From Onthophagus taurus (taxonomy: Eukaryota > Arthropoda > Insecta > Coleoptera > Scarabaeidae): a stretch of 64,000 nucleotides of DNA. How positions within the stretch are numbered: the first letter of the stretch is position 1; each line of letters opens with the position of its first letter. The stretch spans positions 14,508,001 to 14,572,000 of the forward strand of contig NC_091973.1 of NCBI RefSeq assembly GCF_036711975.1, given 5' to 3'. The translations under genes were made by a program, and so were the position numbers. The notes under the pieces were generated by a model that saw only the letters and a program-made list of their open reading frames with translations, did no database searches and was not told the origin of the DNA. Shown here piece after piece: positions 29,273-40,254 of the stretch.

Positions 29273-29305
29273 TGATCTCTGCAATAGCTGAGGAACCTTT
29301 ATATA
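29273..29305 (-). promoter_or_regulatory. TATA box and initiator of the SGNH gene
   Basis: TATATAAAGG starts at 29305 on the minus strand, and ATCAGTT, a strong insect initiator, places +1 at 29273, 32 bases downstream. The 5' leader to the ATG at 29230 would be 43 bases. The exact spacing supports a working core promoter. Confidence 0.7.
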
Positions 29306-29309
29306 TTAT

Positions 29310-30061
29310 TAAGTTCTTACCTGTGTTACAGTAATATCGATGGCTATGATTGGTCAAAGCCGGTGTAAGTGTACTTACAATGCACTAACTCGTAAGCCAC
29401 GTACCTGCTTAAGTGACCTTTTTACTGAAAAGAAGTTAAAAAGGAATTCCCTGTACATTTATTAACATCAAAAATAAGTTTCTGAATATCACTATTTCTT
29501 TATTAACTTCGCGCTTCTAAATGAAGACGTCGTTACCTCGCCAAATATTAATATATATATATTATATATTTAATTAAATATAACTATATTTGTAATTTAT
29601 AATTTATATTATATATAAATATAATAACTTATTTATACACAATATATTATATACACAAAAATATTAACGAAAATATCGAAGCAGATTGATTCTAAAAAGA
29701 ACCGATAAAATATCCATAAAGCGCGAACTACAGCAAAATATATCAACTAGTGATCTCCGTCCCCAATAGAATAGTTTAAGCACATTTATAAGTTTACTCC
29801 TCACCCTTCTGGCAAAATCTAAAAAAAAACAAAGGCGCTCTAAAACAACGAATAAGTCGGCAACTATTTTCCCGGAATGCACTTATAATGCAAAAAATAT
29901 GGACATATTTTTTCCTTAATACCTGCGCCTTTTGTAACTGCACGTGGCGGAGTTCTTACCCTTTGTCAGTAACGACTAAAAGCTCATAAAACTACAAAAT
30001 GCCTTTCTTAACAAAATTTATTTTTTCCATGAAATATTAAGAGTTTCGCAGTTTTCATAAT
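29310..30061. other. foldback core, non-coding
   Basis: Between the SGNH promoter and the right arm I see no gene. About 29540-29660 is nearly pure A/T with TATATA runs. The rest has no convincing reading frame or repeat. Confidence 0.6.
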
Positions 30062-30957
30062 CTATTAAAATCGCTAAAGGCACCTGCTATCTGGTCTACA
30101 TACGTGTACAATTTAATAACAAATTTTTTTCTCTGAAGCCGTTAAGGGTTACGGTGTCTTGACGGTCGATTTAAATCGCTAAAGGCATCCTCTAAATCAT
30201 CCTAAAATTTCATCAATTTTGGAGGTGCCCAACGGGGTCAAATTCACCCCCAAAGTCCGCGCCGCGCTGTATACCGATAGTGTCTAATAACAAATTTTTT
30301 TTCTCGGAAACCGTTATACCTTACGGTGTTTGGATGGTCGATTTAAATCGCTAAAGGCATCCTCTAAATCATCCTAAAATTTCATCAATTTTGGAGGTGC
30401 CCAACGGGGTCAAATTCACCTCCAAAGTCGACGCCGCGCTGTATACCTATAGTCTAATAACAAATTTTTTTTCTCGGAAACCGTTATACCTTACGGTGTT
30501 TGGATGGTCGATTTAAATCGCTAAAGGCATCCTCTAAATCATCCTAAAATTTCGTCAATTTTGGAGGTGCCCAACGGGGTCAAATTCACCCCCAAAGTCC
30601 GCGCCGCGCTGTATACCTATAGTGTCTAATAACACATTTTTTTTCTCGGAAACCGTAATACATTACGGTGTTTGGATGGTCGATTTAAATCGCTAAAGGC
30701 ATCCTCTAAATCATCCTAAAATTTCGTCAATTTTGGAGGTGCCCAACGGGGTCAAATTCACCCCTAAAGTCCCATCCGCGGTTTATAAGAATGATTTTTT
30801 TTCTCGAAAACCGTTAGGGCTTACGGTGGGGGTGGTAAGCTGTTCTTGAGGGTAAGAGTGACCTCTGTGTGAAATTTGGTTACCCAAATCGTATTAGTTA
30901 CGGAATTATTAATGTTTTAAGTTTATTGCTGGGATTTATGGATAACTTCACACCAGT
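30062..30957 (-). repeat. foldback right arm with inverted 172-bp monomers
   Basis: Same monomer as 27315-28397 in opposite orientation. The reference position recurs at 30177, 30349, 30519 and 30691 (172, 170 and 172 bp), with one diverged partial unit near 30072. The outer 131 bp (about 30827-30957) match 9474-9604 inverted. Monomers here differ a little more from each other than in the left arm. Confidence 0.9.
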
Positions 30958-30966
30958 AAGAAATAC

Positions 30967-32446
30967 TACTATGGTTGTTATGACATTTAATACTTTCGTT
31001 ACGCTAAATAATTCATTATGTTTATTAAAATAGGTTCGATTTAATTTGTTCAGAATTGATCGTTGTAGCAACAAAATCAAAATGAGATATAGATGAATTC
31101 CAATTTTCTCACCAAAACTTGTCTATCACAATACAACTCACAAGCACAGGAAACATTGATCTCAAATGCACCCATGTCTAAAGGTGTAGGCAGAGACAGA
31201 TTGTTTGAATTTCCGTTGCACTATAACAAACTATCTTGGGGATGACTAAGAATAAATTGTTCATGTGTAATTTGGGTTATTGATGTTCTTGAATTATTGT
31301 AACGGAAAGGTACACAGATCAACTCATCGAGCAAGATTCTACTATTTTCGAAATCTGAGTTCCTGTGGCGAGATCCGTATAGCATGACACAGCTTCCGAA
31401 ATCACGTTATTACTCCTAGGAAGTAAACACAGTTTGCTAATATCCGGATTGCAATTTTTTAAAGATCCATTGTCCAAGATTTTTATCTTTGCACACCTGG
31501 CACGATTTCTCTTTCCAAGCGAAAGGTATACGGTACAAGCGAAAGTTAGCTCAAAAAGCAATTTAAAGTAACTAGATACTTGTGACGGGTTAATTAGTAA
31601 TTCGTACTCCGGATCGTTCAGGGTGTTTTGCAATGTTAACAGATCTTTTCTTAACGTTTCAGGCTGGATTACCTCCGTGGGGATTTTATGATCTCGACGG
31701 TTTGGTGGTCTCTTGTTTTGAGGTGTTATAAGCAAATGTTACAAGGGGAACATAGGTACACCAATCCTTTTGATTTGACGCAGTGTACATTGCCAACGTA
31801 CTTGCGATCGTTCCATTAAAATGTTCAGTTAATCCGTTGGTTCTGGGGGTAGTACAAGTAGGGTGATCACCTAAGGCTTTTAATAATTCCGTCAGTAACT
31901 TTGACACAATGCATTTTCCTCTATCGCTTAAGATGGTCTCCGGACAACCGTGTTTACAAATTATATTTTGCAATAAAAAGTCTGTGTGTCGCAGACTTTC
32001 ACCGTTGCAGCTGGTATCGTTCTCGCCGCTGCCCACTTAGTAGCGTAGTCCACTGCGGTCACAAATGTGTACGTTACCAAATTTTGACTTTGGGAACGGT
32101 CCCAATAAATCGATACCTATTCGATCAAATGGTTTCCCAACTTTTATGAGTTGAAGTAAGCCTTGTGGGGCCTATGGCGAATTTTTCTTCTACTGACACG
32201 AAATACACGACTTTACATATTTTCTACATCAGTATACATGTTTCCCAGAAATAACTATCTTTTTTTTTAGAGTTCTTCCATGATAACAACATAAAGGGAA
32301 TCAAAACTAGAGTTTAAGATTACGATCTCTAAATTCATGGTCGGCAATGCGTAAGACCCTATTTTTTATTCCTTTGAGGGTGTTGACCTTTATCTGAATA
32401 GGGTGGGAAGAAAAGGAATTAACAAACCGACCAGAATATGTAACTA
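30967..32446 (-). mobile_element. Ty3-A fossil, integrase and downstream part
   Basis: Minus-strand remains of a Ty3/gypsy-like element. About 31690-32400 reads as integrase: a zinc-region-like stretch, FDRIGIDLLGPFPKS, ETILSDRGK and NGLTEHFNGT. About 31000-31690 reads as a Cys-containing region that could be envelope-like, with a hydrophobic segment near 31000. Heavily broken (many interruptions) and old. It is the host sequence for PLE-2 and the foldback transposon. Confidence 0.6.
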
Positions 32447-32448
32447 TA

Positions 32449-34648
32449 CAGTGCTAGCGTAAAGTAACCCCCCCCTGTTTAACTTCCGAACAAATTGAGA
32501 TATCACTATGAACAAAAAAACGTCAGTTTCTATATTTTATCAGCACAAATATTTTCTTATGGAAAATTTTGCCATCACTTTTAGTTTTTCCGGAAAATAG
32601 ATCAACTTTGTTTTTTTAAATGGAACACCCAGTATATTATGGTATCTTCCGAAAGATGAAAACAATACGAATCCAACGGTACCTCACAATCAAATATCGG
32701 TTTATTAGTTTTTCGCATAAAAATTAAACAAAATGCGGAATTTTGCTGGAAAAACCAACGTATCTTCGTCGACTACCTGTCGAAATGCAATCGGCCAGGT
32801 AAATGGTGGACGGTAGGTTAACGGTCGGTATACGCTCGAGCTAAGACGGATTTAAAATTGCAAGTACAATTACTTATTTTTTTTAGAAATGAAATAAAAG
32901 TTGTTTGGAAGTATATTAAATTTATGAATTAATCATATTTTATCAAAAAATATTTATAAAGAAAAAAAGTCAATATAAGAAATGAAATTTTCTTATTAAA
33001 GATTTTGCTAGTATAGGTAACGGTTGAAAAATTTGCTTAGTGTTGTTATTGAATAATAAAAGAATTTTTTATTTATTAAGAATCAAATATTAAGTAAATT
33101 GTTCGATATGATTACCTTGAACTTCTAGGCAGTGGTACCATCTTTGTAGTGTTTCCTCTCTCACACGGCTTAACATGTGATCAATATTTTGGCAGACGTC
33201 AATAATTTTTTGTTTTAAATCCTCAATTTCATATACTACCCACTACCCAACGGAATTTCATATACCTTGGATTTTAAATAACCCCATAAAAAGAAATCTA
33301 AAGGTGTCAGATCTGGTGACCTTGTTGTCCATTAAAATTTTTATCAAGATAATTTCGTACCATTGGCGCATAATGTGGAGGTGCTCCGTCTTGATGAAAC
33401 ACTAGTTCCATTTCAAAATCGTCAGAATTCTGTTGTACAATTTGCAAAAGTCTTGAAAAAAAAACATTTACTTTCTAATGAAATTGAGTGATAACGTCAC
33501 GATATTCATGTGGATTAACATCACGCCGATGCAATTTTCCACCCAAAAAGAAAGTACATTCATCACTGAAACAAATATGTTTCAAGTATAATCGATTTCG
33601 TTCAACCATATTTGTCATTAGCTCACAAAATTCTGTTCTTCTATATCAGGGTCATCTTCTGTTAATTCATGAAGCATTTTTATTTAAAATGGATGATATT
33701 TATTCTTCTTTAAGTATTTCCACGTCTTCAAACAACGACGCGGAAATATTTAACACATCACACGTTGATGCGATAGCAGCAGACGACATCATGGGCACAT
33801 TAAATACTTCTGTTAATATCTGACGACCAGTTCTTTTGCGGTCTTCGACGCTTCCAGTTTCCAAAAACTTATTCACAAGCTCTCTTAAATATTTTCGACT
33901 AATTGAATGTTCAGGAAATCGTTCCTTAAATTGTCGCCCTGTTTCATGTAGATTTCTGTCAGCACGAGCGAACATTAAAATTGCTTCGATATTGTGCTCT
34001 AAACTCCTTCCAGCCATTTTGATCTCGCCTTTCTTTGGTTATACTTGGTCGGGTAGAATTCAAAGATAGAAATGAAGGAAAATATTTGCATGCTGCCTTA
34101 AATACAAAATTTCAAAGTACCTACAAACTTTAAAATTGTTGTTATGACAATTTTTTCTTAGAAGTTTTAAAAAGAACTTTCTTTTTATCCTTTTCTTGTA
34201 TTGATTGTTTCATAAAAACATTCTAAAAGAATTGCTGATTTTAACCCTGCTTATTCCGAGCGTAGACCGACCTTTAACTGACCGTCCACCATTTATCTGG
34301 CCCATTGTATCTCGACAGGTAGTCAACGAAGATACGTTGGTTTTTCCGGCGAAATTCCGCATTTTGTTTAATTTTTATGTAAAAAACTAATAAACCGATA
34401 TTTGATTGTGAGGTATCGTTGAATTCGTATTGTTTTATTCTTTCGAAAGATACCATAATATACTGGGTGTTCCATTTAAAAAAACAAAGCTGTTCCATTT
34501 TCCGGAAAAACTAAAAGTGATACCAAAATTTTCCATAAGAAAATATTTGTGCTGATAAAATATAGAAACTGACGTTTTTTTGTTCATATTGATATCTCAA
34601 TCTGTTCAGAAGTTAAACAGGGGGGGGGGTTACTTTACGCTAGCACTG
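32449..34648. mobile_element. mariner/Tc1-type transposon with about 390-bp terminal repeats
   Basis: Ends CAGTGCTAGCG and CGCTAGCACTG with TA on both sides (32447-32448, 34649-34650). The terminal inverted repeats run about 32449-32850 and 34255-34648, unusually long for a mariner, with moderate divergence. The interior holds a decayed transposase on the minus strand. It inserted in the terminal repeat of PLE-3: AACTATA on its left and TATAAGTCGG on its right match the uninterrupted copy near 35860-35875. Confidence 0.85.
33060..34017 (-). pseudogene. mariner-type transposase, decayed
   Basis: The N-terminal 105 residues (33700-34017) are an intact helix-turn-helix with the pattern EAILMFARADRNLHETGRQF ... 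SRKYLRELVNKFLETGSVEDRKRTGR, the DUF4817-like domain found in insect Tc1/mariner transposases. Downstream, catalytic-domain pieces are readable in shifting frames: DECTFFLGGKLHRRD near 33545 and QDGAPPHYAPMVRNYLD near 33380. At least three frameshifts and several stops separate them, so the gene is dead. The second and third catalytic acids are in the degraded part. Confidence 0.75.
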
Positions 34649-34698
34649 TATATAAGTCGGAAAAAACTTATTAATAATCAGTTAACGCTAATTACAAG

Positions 34699-35793
34699 CT
34701 AATTATTAACTAATTGCGTCGCGTTCGGTGTGAGGTGGGAAGAGGTCTTCGTGTTCACCACCATCTTCCATATTCTGCTAAGCTCCCAGCCATCCTCTCT
34801 GTTGACGTTATTTTTATGTCGGTGGATCTCTATGGCTTCTCTTGTCAGTCTTTGGTAGTATCTGTTGTCCCTAGCCAGCACCTTTGTTTGTTCGAAGTCT
34901 ATTCGGTGCTCCTCTGCATGGCAATGATCCGCAACCGCCGACTGCTGGATCTTCTTCAGCCTTACATCTCTCTCATGCTTCTTGATGCGGCACTCGACGT
35001 TGCGACCAGTTTGGCCAACATAAACCTTCCCACAGCTACACGATAGTCGATAGACTCCAGCTCCTTTTAATGAAGTTAGTTTGTCCTTGGCTATCGGGAG
35101 TGTGTTCCAAATTTTGCTGACCGTGCCGTACCGCACTAGGATGTCGTTCTTCTTGAGGTGCCTAGCAATTCGTTCCGTTACGCCTGCAACATAGGGAAGA
35201 CAGATAAATCCAAGTGGTTTTGTACTTACCGTGTCCTCTTTCTGCTTTCGCTGCTTGATGGCCTGATTGATGTCCCTCGAAGTGTATCCATTCTTCTGCA
35301 GCACGCCTCGTAGAAAGTGTTGCTCCTTCTTCAAGTTCTCTCTTTCACATAGTCTCGCTGCTCGCTGAAATAATGTACGGATCACGGACCTCTTCTGTTG
35401 GGGATGATAATGTGAACATGCCTGTAAATACCTGTTGGTATGGGTCTTCTTTCGATATACACCAAGTTTTATATCTCCATTTGTCGTCCTGGTGACCAAC
35501 ACATCTAGGAAAGGTAGTTTTTTGGCAGTTTCTGTTTCCATGGTGAACTTAATCATAGGATGTTGAGAGTTCAAGTGATCCAAGAACTCTTGGAGCCTTT
35601 TTTGACCATGTTGCCATATCACAAACGTGTCATCCACATATCGGAACCATAGTTTTGGTTTGAAGAGAAGAAGACTGACAAGAGAAGCCATAGAGATCCA
35701 CCGACATAAAAATAACGTCAACAGAGAGGATGGCTGGGAGCTTAGCAGAACATGGAAGATGGTGGTGAACACGAAGACCTCTTCCCACCTCAC
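34699..35793 (-). pseudogene. PLE-3 RT C-terminal part and GIY-YIG endonuclease
   Basis: 364-residue frame. The first 50 residues come from the inverted repeat. From about residue 50 it shows FRYVDDTFVIW (catalytic YVDD), the LPFLDVLVTR thumb motif and YRKKTHTNRYLQACSHYHP, followed by the GIY-YIG domain (GVYRLSCSCGKVYVGQTGRN with the CxC knuckle). RT motifs upstream of YVDD are missing, so this is a 5'-truncated, inactive copy, although the remaining frame is open. Confidence 0.8.
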
Positions 35794-35908
35794 ACCGGAC
35801 GCGACGCAATTAGTTAATAATTAGCTTGTAATTAGCGTTAACTGATTATTAATTAGTTTTTTCCGACATATATAGTTACCGATTTTTTGATCTCGTCACT
35901 TCGAACCA

Positions 35909-35950
35909 GTTTCTGAAGAAGGTTGCAACATGGCATCCGAAACGTCAAAC
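35909..35950 (+). ncRNA. hammerhead-like motif at PLE-3 end
   Basis: Stem I GTTT/AAAC (35909-35912, 35947-35950), core CTGAAGA (35913-35919), stem II GGTTGC/GCATCC with one mismatch, then GAAACGTC. Stem III is reduced to two adjacent pairs, so it could only form between molecules. Weaker than the PLE-1 and PLE-2 motifs. Confidence 0.45.
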
Positions 35951-37034
35951 CTTTTATTAAAAGACGCACGGCAAAACCCGAAAGTTTCTAGTGTTAGTTC
36001 TAGTTTTAGTTCTAATTTTAGTTTAATTCATCACATCTGTTCTGATCCTCCCTCAATTTCATCCATAATCTCAAAGTACACTCACCCGCATCATCTACAT
36101 CCTCCCAAAGAAGATAGTCCTACCTTGCCTTCCGTCGACCTACTTTTGGGCGCAGAATTAGTCCCTCAAATCTTTACCGAAGGCCGATACCATGAACCCA
36201 TCGCTGTGAATTCGGTCTTTGGATGGATCATCATGGGAAAAACATCTACTGCAACAACCACTTCAAATTCGACCTGTTTATCTACCACCAACTCTTCCCT
36301 TCAGAAGTCGATTCAAAGATTTTGGGAAATAGAATCTCCATTTGGCGAGACAGAACCCACTTCACTAGAAGAAAAATGTGAAATTCATTTCAAGGCTAAT
36401 TACCAACGTACCCCTACTGGCAGATTTATGGTATCCTTACCTTTTAAAAATTCAGAACCAGTTCTTGGTGATTCCAGCAAAACTGCAATAAAACAATTTC
36501 TCTCACTCGAACACCGTTTATTTTTCAATAAACGGTGTTCTTAAGGATGGATTGAAAAATCCATTATGTCCAATTTATGCAAGATTATCTACAATCAAAC
36601 CACATGTCAGTGAGTCCTGCATCAGAAAATCCTCAGCATCATTGTATCATGCAGTCAGATAATTCTTCATCCAAATTCAGAGTGGTTTTCGATGCCTCGG
36701 CCATAACTTCCAACGGCAATTCTTTGAATAACCAATCGGCAAAAAGCTACAACAAGACATTGTTAAAGTTTTACTAGCATTTAGATGTTTCACTTACGCT
36801 TTTACCTGCGACATTAAAGAAATATATAGACAGATCTTAATTTCACCTTCTGAGCGATCATATCAAAAGATCTTTTGGCGGTTTGATCCTGATGAGCCTA
36901 TCCAAGAATATATTAAATACGGTGACATATGGTGTGGCCTTAGCTCCATTCCTGGCTCTACGTACCTTACTAGAACTGGCCAAAATTTATGACAATAAAT
37001 ATCCTATGGCTGCTTCTGTATTGCGCAATCATGT

Positions 37035-40000
37035 ATATAATAATAATAATTATTTATTGTGCCAACACATGATACAACAAACCAAAAAAAAACAAATACA
37101 ATTCATAATATTCAATAAAAAAAATACAAATCAATAAAATAATTAAATTAATCAATAATAACTCAATTAGATATATTAGCACAAATGGTGAAAGAACAGA
37201 TAAAAATCTGGTTTAACTTCCACCGTGAGACAAAAAAAAAGAATAAACAAACAAAATAAAAATGCATAATATAAAATAAAAAATTGAAAAAACTGAGCAA
37301 TAATGAAACTTATTTACATAGTACCAAATTTCATAATCATTAAAACAAAACTAACCAAGCACGAAAAACCTATAGTCGACCATACAACCTGTCTCGCAAC
37401 ACTAAAAATCTAAATTTCGCGTTCCACATCCTAGCCACTTGATACGAAAACGATTGCTTAAATTTGGTAGATTTGTGCCTAGGAATGGTAACACAGGAAC
37501 GATGCCTCAAATTAAGGTGGTGAACATCAGTCCTGAACTTTATTTTATTAACCAGATAAGGAGGCTTCCCATGAAATAACACTGAATAGACCAGACACAG
37601 ATAGTGAATAGTGAATCTCTGTCCCATATTCAGCCGCCTACAGAGCAATAGCTTATCAGAAATATGCTCTCTACGCCCGATACCATAAATAAAACGTAAG
37701 CAAGAGTTTTGAACTACTTGCACCCTACGAGCACTGTCATACGATAAACACGGACTAAACACAGCACTACAATAATTAAAATGGGAAAGAACTAGTGAAT
37801 CACACAAGAGTCGTTTCAATTCACAAGAAAGAATATTCCTGTTACCATAAAGCGCCTTCAACGATCCAAATGCCCTACCACAAAGCATACTCACATGATC
37901 ACAAAAAGACAGCTGCTCATCAATCACCACACGCAGGCTTTTAACAGGAGTTTCAAATATTAATGGCTGATTTAAAATATCAATATTAATGTCAACTCTA
38001 TCAACATGTAACGCACCCTTTTGGTAAACAAGATACTTTGCATTTTATTAGGATTAATCAGCAATGAATGTTGCTCAATGCGAGCACACAGTTGCTGCAA
38101 TTCACCAGTTGCTCGACTGCATACATCCGGCAGCTCATGTGGAAAGAAGCTACATCATCCGCGTACAAATGATACGACAGGGTACTTAAATCAGAACACA
38201 AATTACAAGTAAAAATTGTGAAAAGTATGGGACCCAAGATGGACCCCTGTGGCACACCAGACGCAATTGCCATAGAAGACGAGATTATACCATTCACCCT
38301 AACTGACTGCCGCCTATCCTGAAGATAATTCCGAAACAACTCAACAGCCGCACCACTAATTCCAATGTAATGTAAGATTGACAGCAATAGATCATGATTT
38401 AAAATGTCAAAAGCCTTAGTGAAGTCCAAAAGAATCAACATTGTCGACCTTCCCTCATCAAGAGACCTAAAGACGTCATCAGTAAGGTCCAACAGCGCAG
38501 CAGCACAGCTATAGTGTCTTCTGAAACCCGATTGTCCGTCAGGTAGAATATTATTCTCATTCAAGTGGCCACAAGCTGTTCAACAATCACTCTCTCAAGT
38601 ACCTTGGACAACGCTGGAAGTATTGTCACAGGGCGTAAATCCTTCAGAACCTTTACAGATTTTGTCTTTGGTACTGGAGTTACACGACCATACTTCCAGG
38701 CAGATGGAAATACAGACTCCCGGAGACAGACATTAAATATGTGACACAAAACGTCAAGTATGCGAGGACAGCACAACCTTATCATATCCAAAGAAATCCC
38801 ATCAGAACCAATACCACCTGATTTTAAGGATGATAACAAATTCTCAATTTTATTAGCTGAGACAGGCTCAAACGTCAAGTCACCATTCACACTACCCATC
38901 CTATTGTCACGATAATATATTGTCACGATAATAACTCAACAAATCCTGATTAGGAGGAACCAGAACATTTTGAGCAGAATCAACAAAAAATTTATTGACC
39001 TTTTCAGGATCAGTTAAGCTACCCGGCAAAACAGCAGAAGATGAATTAATAACATTGTATCTTTTTAAGCGCTTCCATAAGTTACGAGAGTCACTTGTGT
39101 TACAGTTTTGTTCAAGAAAAACACGTTTCTCAGTACGGATGGCATTCGTAACCAAGTTGAGAAGATTCTTGTAATAAACAAAGTGTGCTTGTTCACGTGT
39201 TCGTTTATATTTCTTAAACGCAGCATTTTTTACTTTTATCATCTGTTTAATATTCCAGGTTATCCACGGTAAAGAGTTTTTCTTTACAACCCGAGTGACA
39301 GTAGGAGCATAAACGTCAAACAAAGCTAATAGTGTTTCATTAAAATAATTAACCTTCTCATCAATAGAGATCAACTCAAAAACTGCTTCCCAATTCATCT
39401 TGTTCAAATCATTATTAAAATCCTCGACATTAATATTACGTAAGTCACGATAGGTAATCATTTTAGGAGAAGGAATGTTTTTTTCAATCATAAGTGTACA
39501 GTTAACCAAAAAGTGATCCGAAAATCCAAGATCGTCAGTATCACTCTGAGCCACCAAAAGACCCTCCGACACAAAAACCAGATCAATTAATGACTCAGAG
39601 TCACCCGAAACTCTAGAGGGCTGGACAACAATCTGAGACAAGTTAAACGCTTGAAAAGCCGCCATAAGAGCTGACCTGGCATGCGAGTCAACTAAAACAT
39701 TAACATTAAAGTCGCCCACAACAACAATGTGGTCAACGGTAGGGTAAACATGGGACAGCGAATCACAAGATGCCTCAAGAAACAGATTTAAATCCACAGA
39801 AGGTGGTTTATAAAAAGCACCAAGCGCAACTTGAACACCGCGAAGAGTTAATTTCACCCATAACTGCTCAATTCCAGACCCATTCTGTACATCTATCATA
39901 CATGACAATTTCTAACATAAACTCCAACACCTCCTCCCCTAGTCGGCCTATCAATTCGAAAGAGGTTAAAGCCATGTATACCAACCCCATCGTCCCCAAC

Positions 40001-40254
40001 GTCACCACTCAGCCAGGTCTCCGACATTGCAAAACAATCGGTAGCAGACCCCAGAAGGTAACCTCTTAATTCACCGAAATGTGCCAGTAGCGATCTCACA
40101 TTTAAGTGCTCAACATGAAAACCAATCATTCTATTAAGAAAAAATCATAAAATAATATTTAAAAGAGAATATACTTATATATCATAAAATAATAAAGCCA
40201 TGCAAAACAATTATATGGTCAACATAATACAAATAAATACAATAAACAAATAAT
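37035..40254 (-). mobile_element. LINE (Jockey/CR1-like), inserted in BEL-1
   Basis: Minus-strand non-LTR retrotransposon of about 3.2 kb. It ends at its 3' side (37035-37060) in a short repeated AAT/TTA tail and carries endonuclease plus RT. BEL-1 pol resumes on both sides. No clear target duplication could be defined because the tail is simple sequence. The 3' untranslated region occupies about 37060-37370 and the 5' untranslated region about 40130-40254. Confidence 0.8.
37370..40129 (-). pseudogene. LINE ORF2: endonuclease and reverse transcriptase
   Basis: Starts at 40129 with the AP endonuclease (HVEHLNVRSL, SETWLSGDVGDDG, DRPTRGGGVGVYV), continuing with VVVGDFNVN and GFSDHFLV, the catalytic GDFN and SDH. 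RT follows: PVPKTKSVKVLKDLRPVTIL, MLILLDFTKAFDILNHDLLL, GVPQGSILGPILF and YHLYADDVASF, with the YADD catalytic box. The C-terminal part (37370-37930) has the usual RRVQVVQNSCLRFIYG segment. Frameshifts near 39900, 38920, 38560 and 38000 break the frame, so the copy is inactive though not very diverged. One ORF only is visible. Confidence 0.85.

Larger units (their letters stand above)
9474..30957. mobile_element. foldback-type DNA transposon carrying an SGNH hydrolase gene
   Basis: The outer ends ACTGGTGTGAAGTTATCC (9474) and its reverse complement (ending 30957) match over about 131 bp with 3 mismatches and are flanked by the 9-bp duplication AAGAAATAC (9465-9473, 30958-30966). Internal to the ends, both arms consist of tandem 172-bp monomers in opposite orientation. 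Leaving out the nested Polinton (9815-27314 plus one duplicated 6-mer), the element is about 4 kb. It has no transposase, so it would depend on one supplied elsewhere. Nine-base duplications with long subrepeat-bearing arms resemble Foldback and Mutator-like elements; the family is otherwise unassigned. The core holds a complete-looking spliced gene (28479-29230). Confidence 0.85.
34651..36025 (-). mobile_element. PLE-3: Penelope-like element, truncated
   Basis: Minus-strand Penelope fragment with inverted ends: 34652-34850 is repeated inverted at about 35680-35875. The coding part is 34699-35793. The far right portion (35876-36025) contains a hammerhead-like motif and the family's usual end. 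It differs from PLE-1 and PLE-2 at the protein level and belongs to another Penelope lineage. It abuts the BEL-1 element on its right. Confidence 0.8.

Noticed and set aside
30898-31080. 60-residue minus-strand frame
   Set aside because: It spans the foldback terminus and the Ty3-A flank, so it is a junction artefact.
36026-36777. BEL-1 protease region considered as a host aspartic protease
   Set aside because: VDLLLGAEL and the following Pao-type RT place it in a BEL/Pao polyprotein.
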